Origin: Sclerotiophoma versabilis
Lineage: Eukaryota > Ascomycota > Dothideomycetes > Pleosporales > Didymellaceae
Reading direction: 5' to 3'
DNA: 64,000 nucleotides
Assembly: GCA_012274445.1 (NCBI GenBank)
Contig: JAAROD010000015.1
Span: 3,862,157 to 3,926,156, forward strand
In this document: piece by piece, positions 21,666 to 31,839 of the stretch
Position numbering within the stretch: position 1 is the stretch's first letter
How the letters are laid out: every line of letters begins with the position of its first letter
Program-made: the position numbers and the translations under genes
The notes under the pieces: model-generated
Databases searched by the model: none
What the model was told of the DNA's origin: nothing
Seen by the model: the letters and a program-made list of their open reading frames with translations, nothing else

Positions 21666-22417
21666 AGCCTAGTAGATAAGAAAAGGTATAAGAAAGCTTC
21701 TATTAGTATAGATATATATAAGTATAGTAATCTACTTATAATTACTATTTTATATATACTTTATAGACTCTTTAGCTTTATATAAATATTAAGAAAAGAT
21801 TTACTTTATTTATAAGAGTATACTAATTAAGAAGCTCTTTTTATCTATATTATAGATATAGTAACTCTTAATACTATACTTTATAATTTTATACTTTAAT
21901 AAGTTAAAGTAGTACTTATACTTATTATAAGAGTTAGTATTAAAGTACTATATATTAATACTAGAGGTCTATTATAAGATAAGGTTAATATAGTAGTAGG
22001 TAATAAAGTATTTAGCCTAGCACTTTTCTATATATCTCTATATAATCTCTAATATAAAGTTATATATTACTTCTCTTATAAAAAGTAGCCTATATTAAGT
22101 AAGCTTATTTATATACTTAATAAGTACTTACTCTTATTATTAACTAAGGTATTATTATTATGCGTACCTATCTACCTAACTACTATATTTACTATAGTAC
22201 TTATATAATAAAGTTAACTAATTAATACTATACTTTTTTATAACTATAGTATAGTAGTAATTTTATCTAGGCTTTAAAGAACCTAGCTTTTTAGAAGTAT
22301 TATCTAATTTAGTTATAGTAATTAGTTATTACGTCTTTAAAATTAGTATTAAATATTTATTTTAGTAGAAATTATATATAAGCTAATACTATATATAAGC
22401 TAATAAAATATATTATT
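21666..22417. other. RIPped AT-rich DNA, unidentified
   Basis: Degraded reading frames with TAG/TAA stops on the + strand (about 21950-22200 reads fairly openly), but no motif I recognise. It is not gag of the neighbouring LTR family. Confidence 0.35.
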
Positions 22418-22884
22418 AATACTATTTATATTAGTTCTTAGAGATAAGTATAGGTATAGAAGAATCTATAAAAGAGTAAGCTATTACCTAGTAAAATACA
22501 TTAATAATATAGAGTAATAATAAGTAGTATAGAGTAGACTATCTAGCTTAAGAGCTAGGTTAAGATTCTAAAGAAAAACTTAATTAACTAAGTTAAACAT
22601 AATACTATAAGAGTAGTATTCCTACATGCTATATACTTACTAGAAGATAGTACTTATTAATAAGTAACTAGAGTTAGTCTAATAAAATATATAGTGTTGC
22701 TTATTAATAAGTAATAGCATATAATACTTGTTAATAAGTAAGTTATGTGTGTAATGCTTATTAACAAGAATGTCACGTGACCGTACAAAGGAGATCCTTT
22801 TCTGACTCCGCCCCTGGTTCCTAGGTAAGGGCTCTGGTTGGCTACTTAATTACTGTGCCGCTTCATCCGCACAGCATCGTAACA
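22418..22884 (-). repeat. LTR of the G1 family, half RIPped and half clean
   Basis: Matches the G1 LTR from about its position 33 to its end (CGTAACA, 22884). Up to about 22767 it is heavily RIPped. The last ~115 bp (GTCACGTGACCGTACAAAGG onward) are almost unmutated. No internal element sequence follows, so it is a solo or truncated LTR. About 40 bp further on, GGATCGTAACA recurs at 22926-22936. Confidence 0.85.
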
Positions 22885-23928
22885 GTTAGCAACAAGGGCA
22901 GATGCTGGGTTAACAGAGGCAGAAGGATCGTAACACTTCCCTCTATTATATTTTAAGGCTATCCCTAGTTATACATCTCGGGATCACAGCCCACGAAAAT
23001 CCGGAAGCTTTGGTAGAGCAACCTGGTGCTGTTTTCTCTAGTTGTGTTTTGCCTTCTGTTTTGTTGAAAAACACAGATTTGCATGGCTGCCTGCCAGCTG
23101 ACACTTACTATAATAGGGGCACTGCATAGTAGCTTATGGCTAACTCTTATCATCGCTCACCAAAATGGAATGACGGTCAATGAAACGAAACAGCCCCTTC
23201 CGTCTCGGATATGCAAACTTCCGGTTTGCCTCCATTTTGACGCAGATTTGGGCTTGCGAAACTGACAAAACGGCAAAACCAAACAGGCTCTTTATCTAAG
23301 AGCTTTGCAACCCTAATTGCACCAATAGGTAGAGAAATTCTCCTGTTTTACAAAGACTGTGTTGTTATTGTGCGAAGATGGTGCTGGCCTGTACGGGCCG
23401 ATTGCGGAACTGCGAGGATGCCTCATTTGCTCTTACGGATTCAGTATATTCATGGAGTTACCTCTTTATTCTACTATGACTTAGGCCGCGGTATCTGTGT
23501 CTATGATATGATAGTCAACGCCTTACAGCCACAATAAAGGTAGTAGAAAGGGCGATTGTGTGATTGGGCGGTTAGTAGGATGGCCGCAGCTGAGGGCTTG
23601 GTATTGCGTTGCTAAATTAGTTATTTCCGAATTTTGCCGATTGTTTATGCTTACGAATCCATGGAACAGCTCGGAAGCACTAGAGACCCTGTGGCGTATT
23701 GTTAATCAGGAAAGAGATCAAGCTACAGTAATCATCTTACATACCTAGTTGTAAATTATGCAGCAGCTCATATGCAACCAGAATTACTAATTAATACTAA
23801 ACTAGAACACAAAAGAGGGGTAGTAATATAAATTCGTGATCTATAAAAAAGAGCCTTCGCGTTGGAATAGACATTTCTTTAATCTCAAACTCTCTTACTT
23901 ACTCGACAAGTTTTACAAGATACCTAAA
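22885..23928. other. Left edge of gene island; no gene identified apart from promoter region
   Basis: Normal base composition. Short ORFs here (62 aa or less) lack start context, motifs or coding character. TATA-like CTATAAAAAAG at about 23841-23851 lies about 80 bp before the ATG at 23929 and is a likely promoter element. Confidence 0.5.
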
Positions 23929-24318
23929 ATGTTTCTCTCATCTATCTTTGTCGTTGTGACTGCCCTGGTGCTTACTTCTACTTCGTCTCCAACTGCTCCA
24001 CCTCTGCACGCAAGTGGTTTCCATTACGTGGGCGAGGCTCATTTTTACGATCCTACTTATATAGAGAGTGGAGTTTGCTTTCCAAACAGTTACACTGGGC
24101 AATATGAATGCAGTTATGACCTGGAAGGTGTTGTAAGTGGCTGTGTTTCTCCTAACTAATAAACATAAGACAGGATGAAACATTAAGATCAAAAGGATTA
24201 AAAACTGATTTTATTTATTTAGGGTGTAGTTTGCGCTACGGGATCGTGCGAAGGGCGCAGCGGCTCTGATTTCCCCTGCAGCGGGCCTGTAGATGCTATT
24301 GTGTGCCCACCAGAATAA
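23929..24318 (+). CDS. Small secreted Cys-rich protein 1 (two exons, 99 aa)
   Basis: Exons 23929-24132 and 24223-24318. The 90-bp intron has GTAAGT at 24133, branch-like CTGAT at 24205-24209 and TTTAG at 24222, and keeps phase 0. The protein begins with a hydrophobic signal peptide (MFLSSIFVVVTALVLTS), then a mature part of about 80 residues with six cysteines: VCF and ECS in exon 1, four in exon 2 (VVC, SCE, PCS, VCP). Without splicing the frame would stop at 24159 after a non-Cys-rich tail; exon 2 adds four Cys, which supports the splice. Size, signal and Cys content are those of effector-like secreted fungal proteins. No family recognised. No RIP. Confidence 0.75.
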
Positions 24319-24554
24319 ATCCACAAATACACAGGAATAAACTGTTAGACATGTTATAGTAGGACTAGCGGTGTCTGCGATGCATCAGCACAAATGCTTA
24401 AAACGCGATTTGTTACTTATACAACAGCTATCTAGCCTCCGTTACATTGTTTAGTAAATGTTAAACTATGCACCCAATAGCTGTTAATTAAGCCAGAGGC
24501 TCCAGCTCCAGCCGGAAGCCAGCTCTAGATAAGTCAAGAGGACTGTATATATAC
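24319..24554. other. Intergenic, nothing identified
   Basis: Downstream of the secreted-protein gene. Normal composition, no reading frame or repeat recognised. Confidence 0.4.
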
Positions 24555-24630
24555 TGTTGAAGTCGTACTTTAAGCAAAGCTTGAAAGCACAATTCTATTA
24601 GTTCTTGGAGATTGGTAGGCCCTAAGGCCG
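24555..24630 (-). repeat. Diverged LTR-start fragment related to G1
   Basis: TGTTGAAGTCGTACTTTAAG and the following ~50 bp resemble the first 60 bp of the G1 LTR with scattered differences that are not all RIP-type. No other LTR part follows, so this is an old fragment or a related family. Confidence 0.6.
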
Positions 24631-25283
24631 GAGTTGTTAAAGGAGAAGGTTACAACACAGGACAATAAGATATAGGCAGCCACAGGGTCAATTAATAGAC
24701 TGTAGAATATTCGCTACCGAATAGCCAACAGACTAGAGGGGACTGTATATAGTAAGATTACCCTGCCTAAGGTGCCTTCTAGTTACTCCGAGGTAGAGAG
24801 CCTAAGGAGCCTAACAGGCTAATTATATTTTAGCAGCCTAGTAGTTTCTAGCTTTAAGAACTTTATATTCTATCTAAAACCTTTGACCTTAATAGCTTAG
24901 GTAGTATAAGTAGCTTTATTTTTCTTATAAGAGAGTAATTTAATATGGGCACTTGCAAGAATAGGGCTATTCATCCATCCACACACAATAGATAGTATTT
25001 CAAGATATCTTAGTAGAGTACTCTATAGACCTATGCGATGATAATCTCTTATACATACCTATGTGGCCGAACAAGTTTGCGGCCACGTAAGTTGGCGGCA
25101 GTTAGGAAGCCTGGTGCAGCCATAGTAACTGACTTCCCAGCTTTTGCACCTATAGCACCCCAATTCTGCTTCTTCCTTGGTGCTGCTTTCTTTCAAGTCT
25201 TTAGCTTGCCTCTTTGGAATAATTGTACAGCTTTTCAAGTGTTGTTAGCTTGTTTTTGACGCTCTCTCCCTGGCTTGCGTGCC
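24631..25283. other. Mixed, partly RIPped intergenic DNA
   Basis: 24700-25030 is moderately AT-rich with TA-rich patches; the rest is of normal composition. No gene seen. Confidence 0.35.
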
Positions 25284-26155
25284 TCAATCACCTGACACTC
25301 TTCTGCACGCCTCTGGTTGCGCGCCTCCTGTTCTCTCTCTCTCGCTGCACACGGTTCTCCTCTTCCTGATTTGCTTTAAAAAGTCCTTCCGTGTGTTGTG
25401 GCTCACGTTTAGTAGCTTTTGCAGCTTTTTGTTCTGCCTCATAAGCCTGTTGTGCATCCTATCGTGCATCTGCCCCCTCCTTAGATGAAGGAGTCCACCA
25501 TTTTGCTCTCCCATAACACTCAATATTATGCGCACATAACAGCAAGACTCCTGTTTATCCTTTGTCTTCTCTCTCTCAGAGATAGCCTCTTTCACACCAT
25601 CAAGTTGCTGCTGGAGTAGCTGGTCCTCTACTGAAAGGTGGTGGAAGTACTGTTTTAGCGAATCAGCAGCCACACTGTCATTGTTGTGAGTTGCTGCATG
25701 AAGTAGATACTTGGTTTTGAACCACCATGGCTCTGTAGACGAAGAAAGAGGTGCGGTTTGATGTAGAGGTATTTTAGGGTGCTGTAGTGTTAGTGGCTTG
25801 AGTTTTTCCAGTACAACGTTGCCATTAGGTGGGTGGATACCGTTAGCTGAGAAGGCTTTCAATATCAACGTTTACTTGAAGGTAGCTACCCAGGCCTTCA
25901 AGGGTAGGGGGTAAAGTCACTCTTCTTTGTTGGGAGCCATCCCTGGGCCTTTTGAGTCCGGAGATCAAGCTCCTTAGTATAGTGTTTAGCGAGAGACTTG
26001 GAGCAGACTACGATCAACGGCTGGTGAGTGTGTGTAGCATGTGGAGGAAACATCATCAGCAGTATTTTGTGGGCATCACAATAGGTGACATTACCGGTGT
26101 CGATGGCGCAACTATCAGACGATTCTTTGGAACTAATGCTGCCCTCGGTCTGCAT
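25284..26155 (-). pseudogene. Older pogo-family (DDE) transposase relic, C-terminal half
   Basis: Two minus-strand reading frames read as one pogo transposase. The first (26155 down to 25898) contains YCDAHKILLMMFPPHATH, the classical YC..N/H-I-x-L-x-x-x-PPH-S/T-H motif near the third acidic residue. The second (25868 down to 25284) contains LKAFSANGIHPPN and, further on, a coiled, basic tail. Between them a 1-nt frameshift near 25905 and a stop in place of a Glu/Gln codon just before 25868 break the frame. The N-terminal helix-turn-helix and first Asp are not found upstream. The DNA is not RIPped, and the family differs from P1-P4, which have a CCHC tail. It is therefore an ancient single copy. 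Confidence 0.8.
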
Positions 26156-26160
26156 TCTGC

Positions 26161-27241
26161 TGGTCTATAAGCTCGATGATTGCGCGCTGAGCTGAAGCTT
26201 GAGCAGACTAGCTATGAAGCCGTTAAACCTTAGGAGAACAAAACAGCGATTCTTGTGCAGAGAGACGACAAAAGCTTGACTGCGCATGAAGGCGATGGTT
26301 CTAGCAAACTCTAACTACGTGTAAGCAACTCGCAAGCAAACTATAATAGGATGGGTCCATCAGAGAGAATTTTGAGCCTGCAGCTAATAAGTAAGTCGGA
26401 TCACTGAAGAGACCATGTAGGCTGCTTACTTTCTCGGCTCTCTCTGATTGCACTTTGGTATGCTGTTAAATCATCTGTGTTTCAAAAAAAGCTGGTTGTG
26501 AGCTTAGAACAGTCTAACAATATAGTTATTTCCATCCACAGTGCGCGTTCAACCACTAATGTTCTGAGATTCGAATTTTCCTAGCCACTTGAAGAAAATG
26601 TAATTGTCAAAGCCGTAAATGGTCCCATGATCGTGCTGAAGATCTCTTTAGTAGGATGAGACCATCTGAAGTATTTGAAACCACATTTGGTCTCGATAAC
26701 AATTTTCTACGTTTGTTGGGTGTAAGAGGTGTCAGATACACAAGGGACGTAGTCACTAAGGACGAAGCTAAGCTGAGCTCTGTTTTTCACGTGCGTCCTA
26801 ACGAGGGAAAGAAGAGGTAACGGCTGCGCTAAGATGCACCGTCTATGGATTCAAGCTGAGCGAATCATGATCTCTAAGTTGACAGCCACGCAGATGGAAC
26901 GGCGGTAAAAAGATAGCTGATATGCAACACAAAAGCTGACAAGCATTTCCCAGTATATCCCTGATGTGATGTCAGCTTAGGCTACACCACGCCGTAGTAT
27001 CGCCAGTTCGCGGCCACAGAGGCCACGCCAGGGAATGATTTGGGACGTACGGTGCGCACAGTGACAAGTTTGGGTTTCATGGGATTAGGAGATGTATGCT
27101 CGCATAGGGGTGAGGTCGTACTATAAGTACTGTGCTCCAGACCTCGATTTTCCCATCACTAATAGCCTCTCCGAAATCCCTCAACGTCCCTGACATTCAT
27201 GTTCTGAGAATATTTTCTGTGATCTCTTCAATATTTCCATC
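26161..27241. other. Intergenic of normal composition; promoter region of the next gene
   Basis: No supported gene. About 27100-27241 contains a TATA-like ACTATAAGTA (27120-27129) and a pyrimidine-rich leader (TCCCATCACT, CCTCAACGTCCC), plausible for transcription of the gene starting at 27242. Confidence 0.45.
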
Positions 27242-27616
27242 ATGCGCTTCAGCGTCGCGTCCGCCGTCTTCATCCTAGCCACCAGTGTTGTCGCACGCGA
27301 TTGCACGCCAGGACTAAACTACTGTGATTGGAACCTCATGAAAATCGGTATGTTTCATTGTTTTGCATTCACATCTGGAAGCTTTTATTGCGCAATGTTC
27401 TGAAGTAACAATCTACTAACATATGTATGTACAGGAAACTATAAGGATACCATAGTCGCGGAGCTCAATCGCGTTAATCAGGCCCCTGATTCTAGCCACA
27501 TGTACAACGACTTGTACCACTGCAAGGACGGCAAGGGCGGGATCAGCTACTCTAAACAGTGCCACGGAGATAATACCTGCCAAGACGGTGGATCTGGTAA
27601 AGACGATTTTTGCTAG
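27242..27616 (+). CDS. Small secreted Cys-rich protein 2 (two exons, 95 aa)
   Basis: Exons 27242-27347 and 27435-27616. The 87-bp intron has GTATGT at 27348, branch TACTAAC at 27414-27420 and TACAG at 27434, splitting a Gly codon. Signal peptide MRFSVASAVFILATSVVA is followed by a mature part starting RDC. It has six Cys with the pattern C-x6-C, then a central C, and C-x6-C-x11-C at the end; the segment GLNYCDWNLMKIG and the ending DGGSGKDDFC resemble a family of short secreted fungal proteins (GLNYCG..L..IG, DGG.G.S..C) that I know as hypothetical, effector-like proteins. Intact, un-RIPped, with strong splice signals. Confidence 0.88.
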
Positions 27617-28197
27617 AGGCCACGAAGGTGTGGGCGTTGATTAGCAGACGCTAGATATTGTTGTTGAGGAACAACGACGATGGAGGCCTGCATACTTATA
27701 CAGTACTTGAGACGTCAAGGAACTGTGCCACTCTCTACTCTGTTTTGTTTAGTCCCATCCATCAACGAAAACCAACGCAGGGATGATAGAATGCCTTACG
27801 AATACGTTGAAAACCATATGCCTACTACCGATTTGCGACGCTATCGGATAGTCTGAATGATGCTTCTCCAGCGTTTGCACTCCAACACCTGCTGAAGCAG
27901 GTATATAGCTGTCCGTGTTGATTGCCACGCAGCCAACAGTGACAGAGGATTGTGAAGCTTGCCTCGAGCTTCTGAACGACCCGATCCTTTGCGTGGTCTT
28001 CTCGAGAGACTCCACTCTGCTGGAATCGCGCTTAGCCTGTTCGGTGCGAAACGAAATCTTCTGTTACCCCCGTTTAAGCCTTGCATGAACACCTGTTATA
28101 TCGTTGTGATTCTGGCAATCTTTTTGGGCCACCGCTTGCCTACCCCCCCGAGTGTGTGACAAGATCGTATATCTGATTGTCGACCAAGTCGTCGGTT
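27617..28197. other. Intergenic, no supported gene
   Basis: Overlapping short ORFs on both strands (for example 27749-28015 minus and 27959-28159 plus) show no motif or splice-supported extension. Confidence 0.4.
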
Positions 28198-28665
28198 TAG
28201 CTGAGTCTGCTATCCCTTGCAAAATATAACAGTCGCATAGAGTCGTGTGTCGTTCTGTTTGCGCGAGCTGCAGAAGAGAGTTCAGGAGCTTCAAATCAGA
28301 CTGGAAACGCTATTGCGTACGACCGATCGCTCGCCCAGGACGCAGATTTTCAGATCTCATCACATACTGGTGGTGAAGGTCCTGTTCTTGACTATAAAGA
28401 AGAAGCCTCCAAGGATGCTGTATTCCCTGGTGAAAACGACGTGGTTACAGGCTTTGCTCGATACGCTCGATACGATCAATAGTGGCCTAAAGCAGAAGAT
28501 ACTCCTGACTGTCGTATTATTGTTTATGATGCGCGAGTCTTTCAAAGCTATATCGTCAGGAAGAGCTACAGCACTATCTTCCGCGCTAACCAGTCTGGCT
28601 TTTTAGGCAACTGTCACAGCAGCGTTAAAGTCAACAAGCATTACGATAACGCGAATAACTAAGAC
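28198..28665 (+). pseudogene. Possible coding remnant, unrecognised
   Basis: A frame different from the longest ORF reads openly from about 28201 to a single TAG at about 28485, and after it continues in the same frame to about 28662, ending NKHYDNANN. The composition looks protein-like (acidic stretch GPVLDYKEEASKDAVFPGEN), but there is no ATG and no recognised domain. It could be a terminal exon or a decayed gene. Confidence 0.3.
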
Positions 28666-28848
28666 AACCAATAGAAGAAAGCAAGGTAGATTCAGTTCAG
28701 CATTCAGGTTGTTAACGCTTGAGTGCTAGCTTTAATTTGCATACTATCATCCACTAATCTGGTAAGACGTACTACGCGCGTCTATAGTAACATAATGCTA
28801 TAGACTACTGCAATCGCTATGCAAATGTTACTATTACTATTACTATTA
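28666..28848. other. Intergenic up to the P2 target site
   Basis: Normal composition, ending with four ATT/ACT triplets (CTATTACTATTACTATTA) before the TA at 28847-28848 where P2 begins. Confidence 0.5.
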
Positions 28849-31027
28849 ACGTACCCTACGGGTGAGCGAGCCAACGGGCGAGCGAGCCACTTTTGCCAAG
28901 CCCCCACTAAAACATAACCCATTATGGCCCAAAACACCACACTTTGGCACTCTGTGGCAGACTACGGCATATAATATCATTTAGAGACTACTTCTACATT
29001 AATCTTGCACGTTTGCGCGTTGTGGCCAGTCTGATTGCACCTTCTGCAGCGCCTTTAGGTTAGCTTACCCTCTTGAGCGCGCACCTGCTTCTTTGGCTTC
29101 TTCCTATCACTACACGCCCTAAACTCCTTTAGAGCTGCTAGTTACTGCCTATCTCTAACTATTAGGGTCCCTTCCTTCTGAACTTGCTTTCTTTTGTGTA
29201 ATTTTTGTTGCATAGCAGCCTTGTTAGCTGCTTAAAGCTTGCTAATTTCCTGTTAGGCTAAAACTAGCTTATAGGATAAAATTACTCCCCCCTTTGCGTA
29301 GTGCTTAAGCGCTCTTAGAACAGAGTTTAGTAAGCTACCCTGCTACTTCTTATACTTCTCTTAAATTAGAGTTAATTATAACCTAAATTCTAGAGTATTA
29401 CTAGAGGTTTACAACTACTAGAGCTTACTATTAGTAGGGAGTAGTAGTAATAGAGTCTGCAGCTTTATATTAAGAGTTAAAATAACCTATTCTAGGTTAA
29501 AGGGGACTAATCTAGCACCTTAGAACTCTTCTTAGATATTACTAGAAGTAAATACTATATTATAGGCTGCTTTAAAGTATAAAAAAAACTTAGTCTTTAT
29601 AAAGTAAGTAATCTAGTTATATATAAGTATTTTAGCTTAGTACCTATATACTTTCTTTAAAGAGGTAAAATAACCTATATTAAGTAGCTATAGAAGGTAT
29701 AATAAGTAAGAAGGTATATATATAGTAATAACCTTATTATTCTTATAGTATTACTAGAATTTAAGTAAGTTATAGCTTTTATAGCTATTAATAACTAGTA
29801 GTTAGTAGGTACTAATAGTACGCTTCTTTATATACGCATTAAAGTACTTTAACTACTTAAGACTAAGGTTATTAGTAGTTTAGCTATTACTAGAGACTCT
29901 AATAGCCTAATTCTAGAGTAGGTTTTTCTCTTTATACTAGCTAGAGAGGTAGTAGTATACTTTAAAGATAATAAAGAGCAGAATAGCCTATTCTTTTGTA
30001 TTAATACTTTATATAACTATTATCTACTTCTAGTTACCTTACTAGACTATATTTAGCCTTCTTTATTTCTTTAAAGCTATAATAACTACTTCTAAAGAGA
30101 TCTAGCCTATTATAAAGCCTATCTTATTAAAGTTATAGGTATTATTATTCTAGATACTATACTTAGCTTTAATATTAGCTACTAGGCTAAACTAGCTTAT
30201 AACTTTTAAATTCTTATAGAAGGCTTACTTATAGTTATACTTATAATTAAACTTTACTTTAAGCTCTAGTTAATACTTAATAAATATACTAGGCTAGTTT
30301 ATACTAATAGAGCCTAGATTATACTTAGTATATAGAGAATTAGCTATAGTAGCTATATCTACTAGCTAGAGGCTAAATTCTTATATGTTTAGCTTAAGTA
30401 TATACTTAATAATTACTTTCTTCTTATTTATAAGAAGCTAGCTGCTAATAGCTAGATATAAGTAGAAACTAAATAAATTTAATACCTCTCTACTAGTGCA
30501 GAGTCTTATATATATATACTAGAAGGTAGAAGGTATATAGAACCTATTTATAGGATTTATAATTCTCTAGTAGCCTTTATAGTAGTAAGGTAGGCTGTAG
30601 TTTAGAGAGTTTAAAGAGCTTATTATAGAGACTAAAATTACTAGAGTTCTGCTAAGAACCTATAGAGCTAGAGTATAATTAGCTAAAGTGCCTAAGGCCT
30701 TCTATAAGCTAAGGTACTAGTCTAGAGCCTAGCCTATTATATTATTATTATTTAAACCTTATAAGTTAGGTATAGAATTACCTTATAAAGATTATCTAGT
30801 ATATTAATAGCTTAGTATGCTTTAAGGCACCTTATAAATAGCTATAGTATATTACTAGAAGAGATTGATATCTTATTTAAGAGCTTAAAGTATAAGCTAT
30901 ACCTAAGCTTTCTAAAATACATTAATAATAGGTTATTATTAAGATATTAGTATAGAAAGAGTACTTTAGTAGCAGCTTAGTAAAAGTAGCTTACTTACCT
31001 ATTAGCTTACTTACCTATAGAGTATGT
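28849..31027 (-). mobile_element. P2: Fot1/pogo-like transposon with both TIRs and TA target duplication
   Basis: 2179 bp. The left terminal inverted repeat (28849-28894, beginning ACGTACCCTACGGG, with two GAGCGAGCC motifs) is clean. The right one (about 30982-31027) is its RIPped complement. TA flanks both ends (28847-28848 and 31028-31029). The left ~450 bp are nearly unmutated, the rest is heavily RIPped. The element sits between the two gene islands. Confidence 0.92.
28977..30850 (-). pseudogene. P2 transposase, RIP-inactivated, clean C-terminus with CCHC knuckle
   Basis: Minus-strand transposase ending at TGA 28977-28979. The readable C-terminal part has a basic Lys/Arg region (about 29090-29230: KRKQVQKEGTLIVRDRQ) and a zinc knuckle C-R-R-C-N-Q-T-G-H-N-A-x-T-C at about 29005-29055, typical of one Fot1/pogo subgroup. 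Further upstream the frame carries many TAA/TAG from RIP but keeps the pogo pattern seen in P1. The start is approximate. Transposase would cut and paste the element at TA; this copy cannot be made intact. Confidence 0.85.
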
Positions 31028-31340
31028 TATAAGCTATTATTAATTATTCTAACTACTTTAAAAAGAGTTCTTATTCTATTCTATATTACTATTAAGTATT
31101 ATTATCTATTTTTCTTTTATTATAGGTACTATATAATATTAGTAGATTAAGTAAGTTTATACTTACTACTTCTCTTCTATACTATAGTAGTATATAAGAT
31201 ATTATTCTCTTAATCCTTAATATATAGTAGTAATACCTAATTTAGATAGAATTATAGGAATTAGGTTTTAGAAGATATAGGAGTTTAAGTCTAGAAGTAG
31301 AAACTACATATCCTACAGCCTAGAAATCTGCTACTCTAAG
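31028..31340. other. RIPped AT-rich strip between P2 and the second gene island
   Basis: No gene. Composition changes within a few tens of bases at about 31340. Confidence 0.5.
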
Positions 31341-31361
31341 AGAGTCTTAGCCTATGCTGGA

Positions 31362-31839
31362 CTAACAGCAAGCATGAATTTGGAAATATGTACTGCTAAT
31401 GCCAGTCGTTGCCATACACGAGTTCGCAGTGAATGACTGACATTTCCAGTTCTTGCCGGCAGGAGTATCGATGCTGACGACTGTTTTTCCATTGCAGTGT
31501 ATCGTGTAACCATTGTTGTACTTTCCACAAACATTATTTGTGACGCCGGGTTTCGATGCAATGTTGTTGTCGATACTTCTGTCCATTATTGCGACAGTAT
31601 CGCCATACAGGTTCCCCTTAATGTCCGTGTAGCTCTTTGATACGATGGCCTTCTTATTATCCGGGCATTTATTGCCGCAGGTACCGATACGCTTCCTGGA
31701 GACTTGCAATTAGCAATAGTATCACTTGTTAGTCGATATTCAGCACTTGCTCAAGCTCAAAAACTAGCTCTGCAGGCATCGCGATGGCCACTGTTGCTGC
31801 CAGCGCGAGAGAGAGGATGCCGGTAGCCTTCATGATCAT
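31362..31839 (-). CDS. Small secreted Cys-rich protein 3 (probably two exons, about 140 aa)
   Basis: ATG at 31839 (a second in-frame ATG at 31833) opens a signal peptide (MKATGILSLALAATVAIAMP). The frame stops soon after, and the Cys-rich body lies in another frame down to TAG at 31362-31364. A 55-bp intron with weak donor GTGCTG at 31746, branch-like GACTAAC/GCTAAT and acceptor GAAG ending at 31692 joins them in phase; other splice choices are possible. The body has eight Cys (TC, KC near its start; VC, HC, KC, SC; CC at the very end) and is rich in Gly, Asn and Lys. Family not recognised; secreted effector or defence-type protein is an inference. TATA-like GTATATAAAAG lies at about 31938-31948 on this strand. 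Confidence 0.65.
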
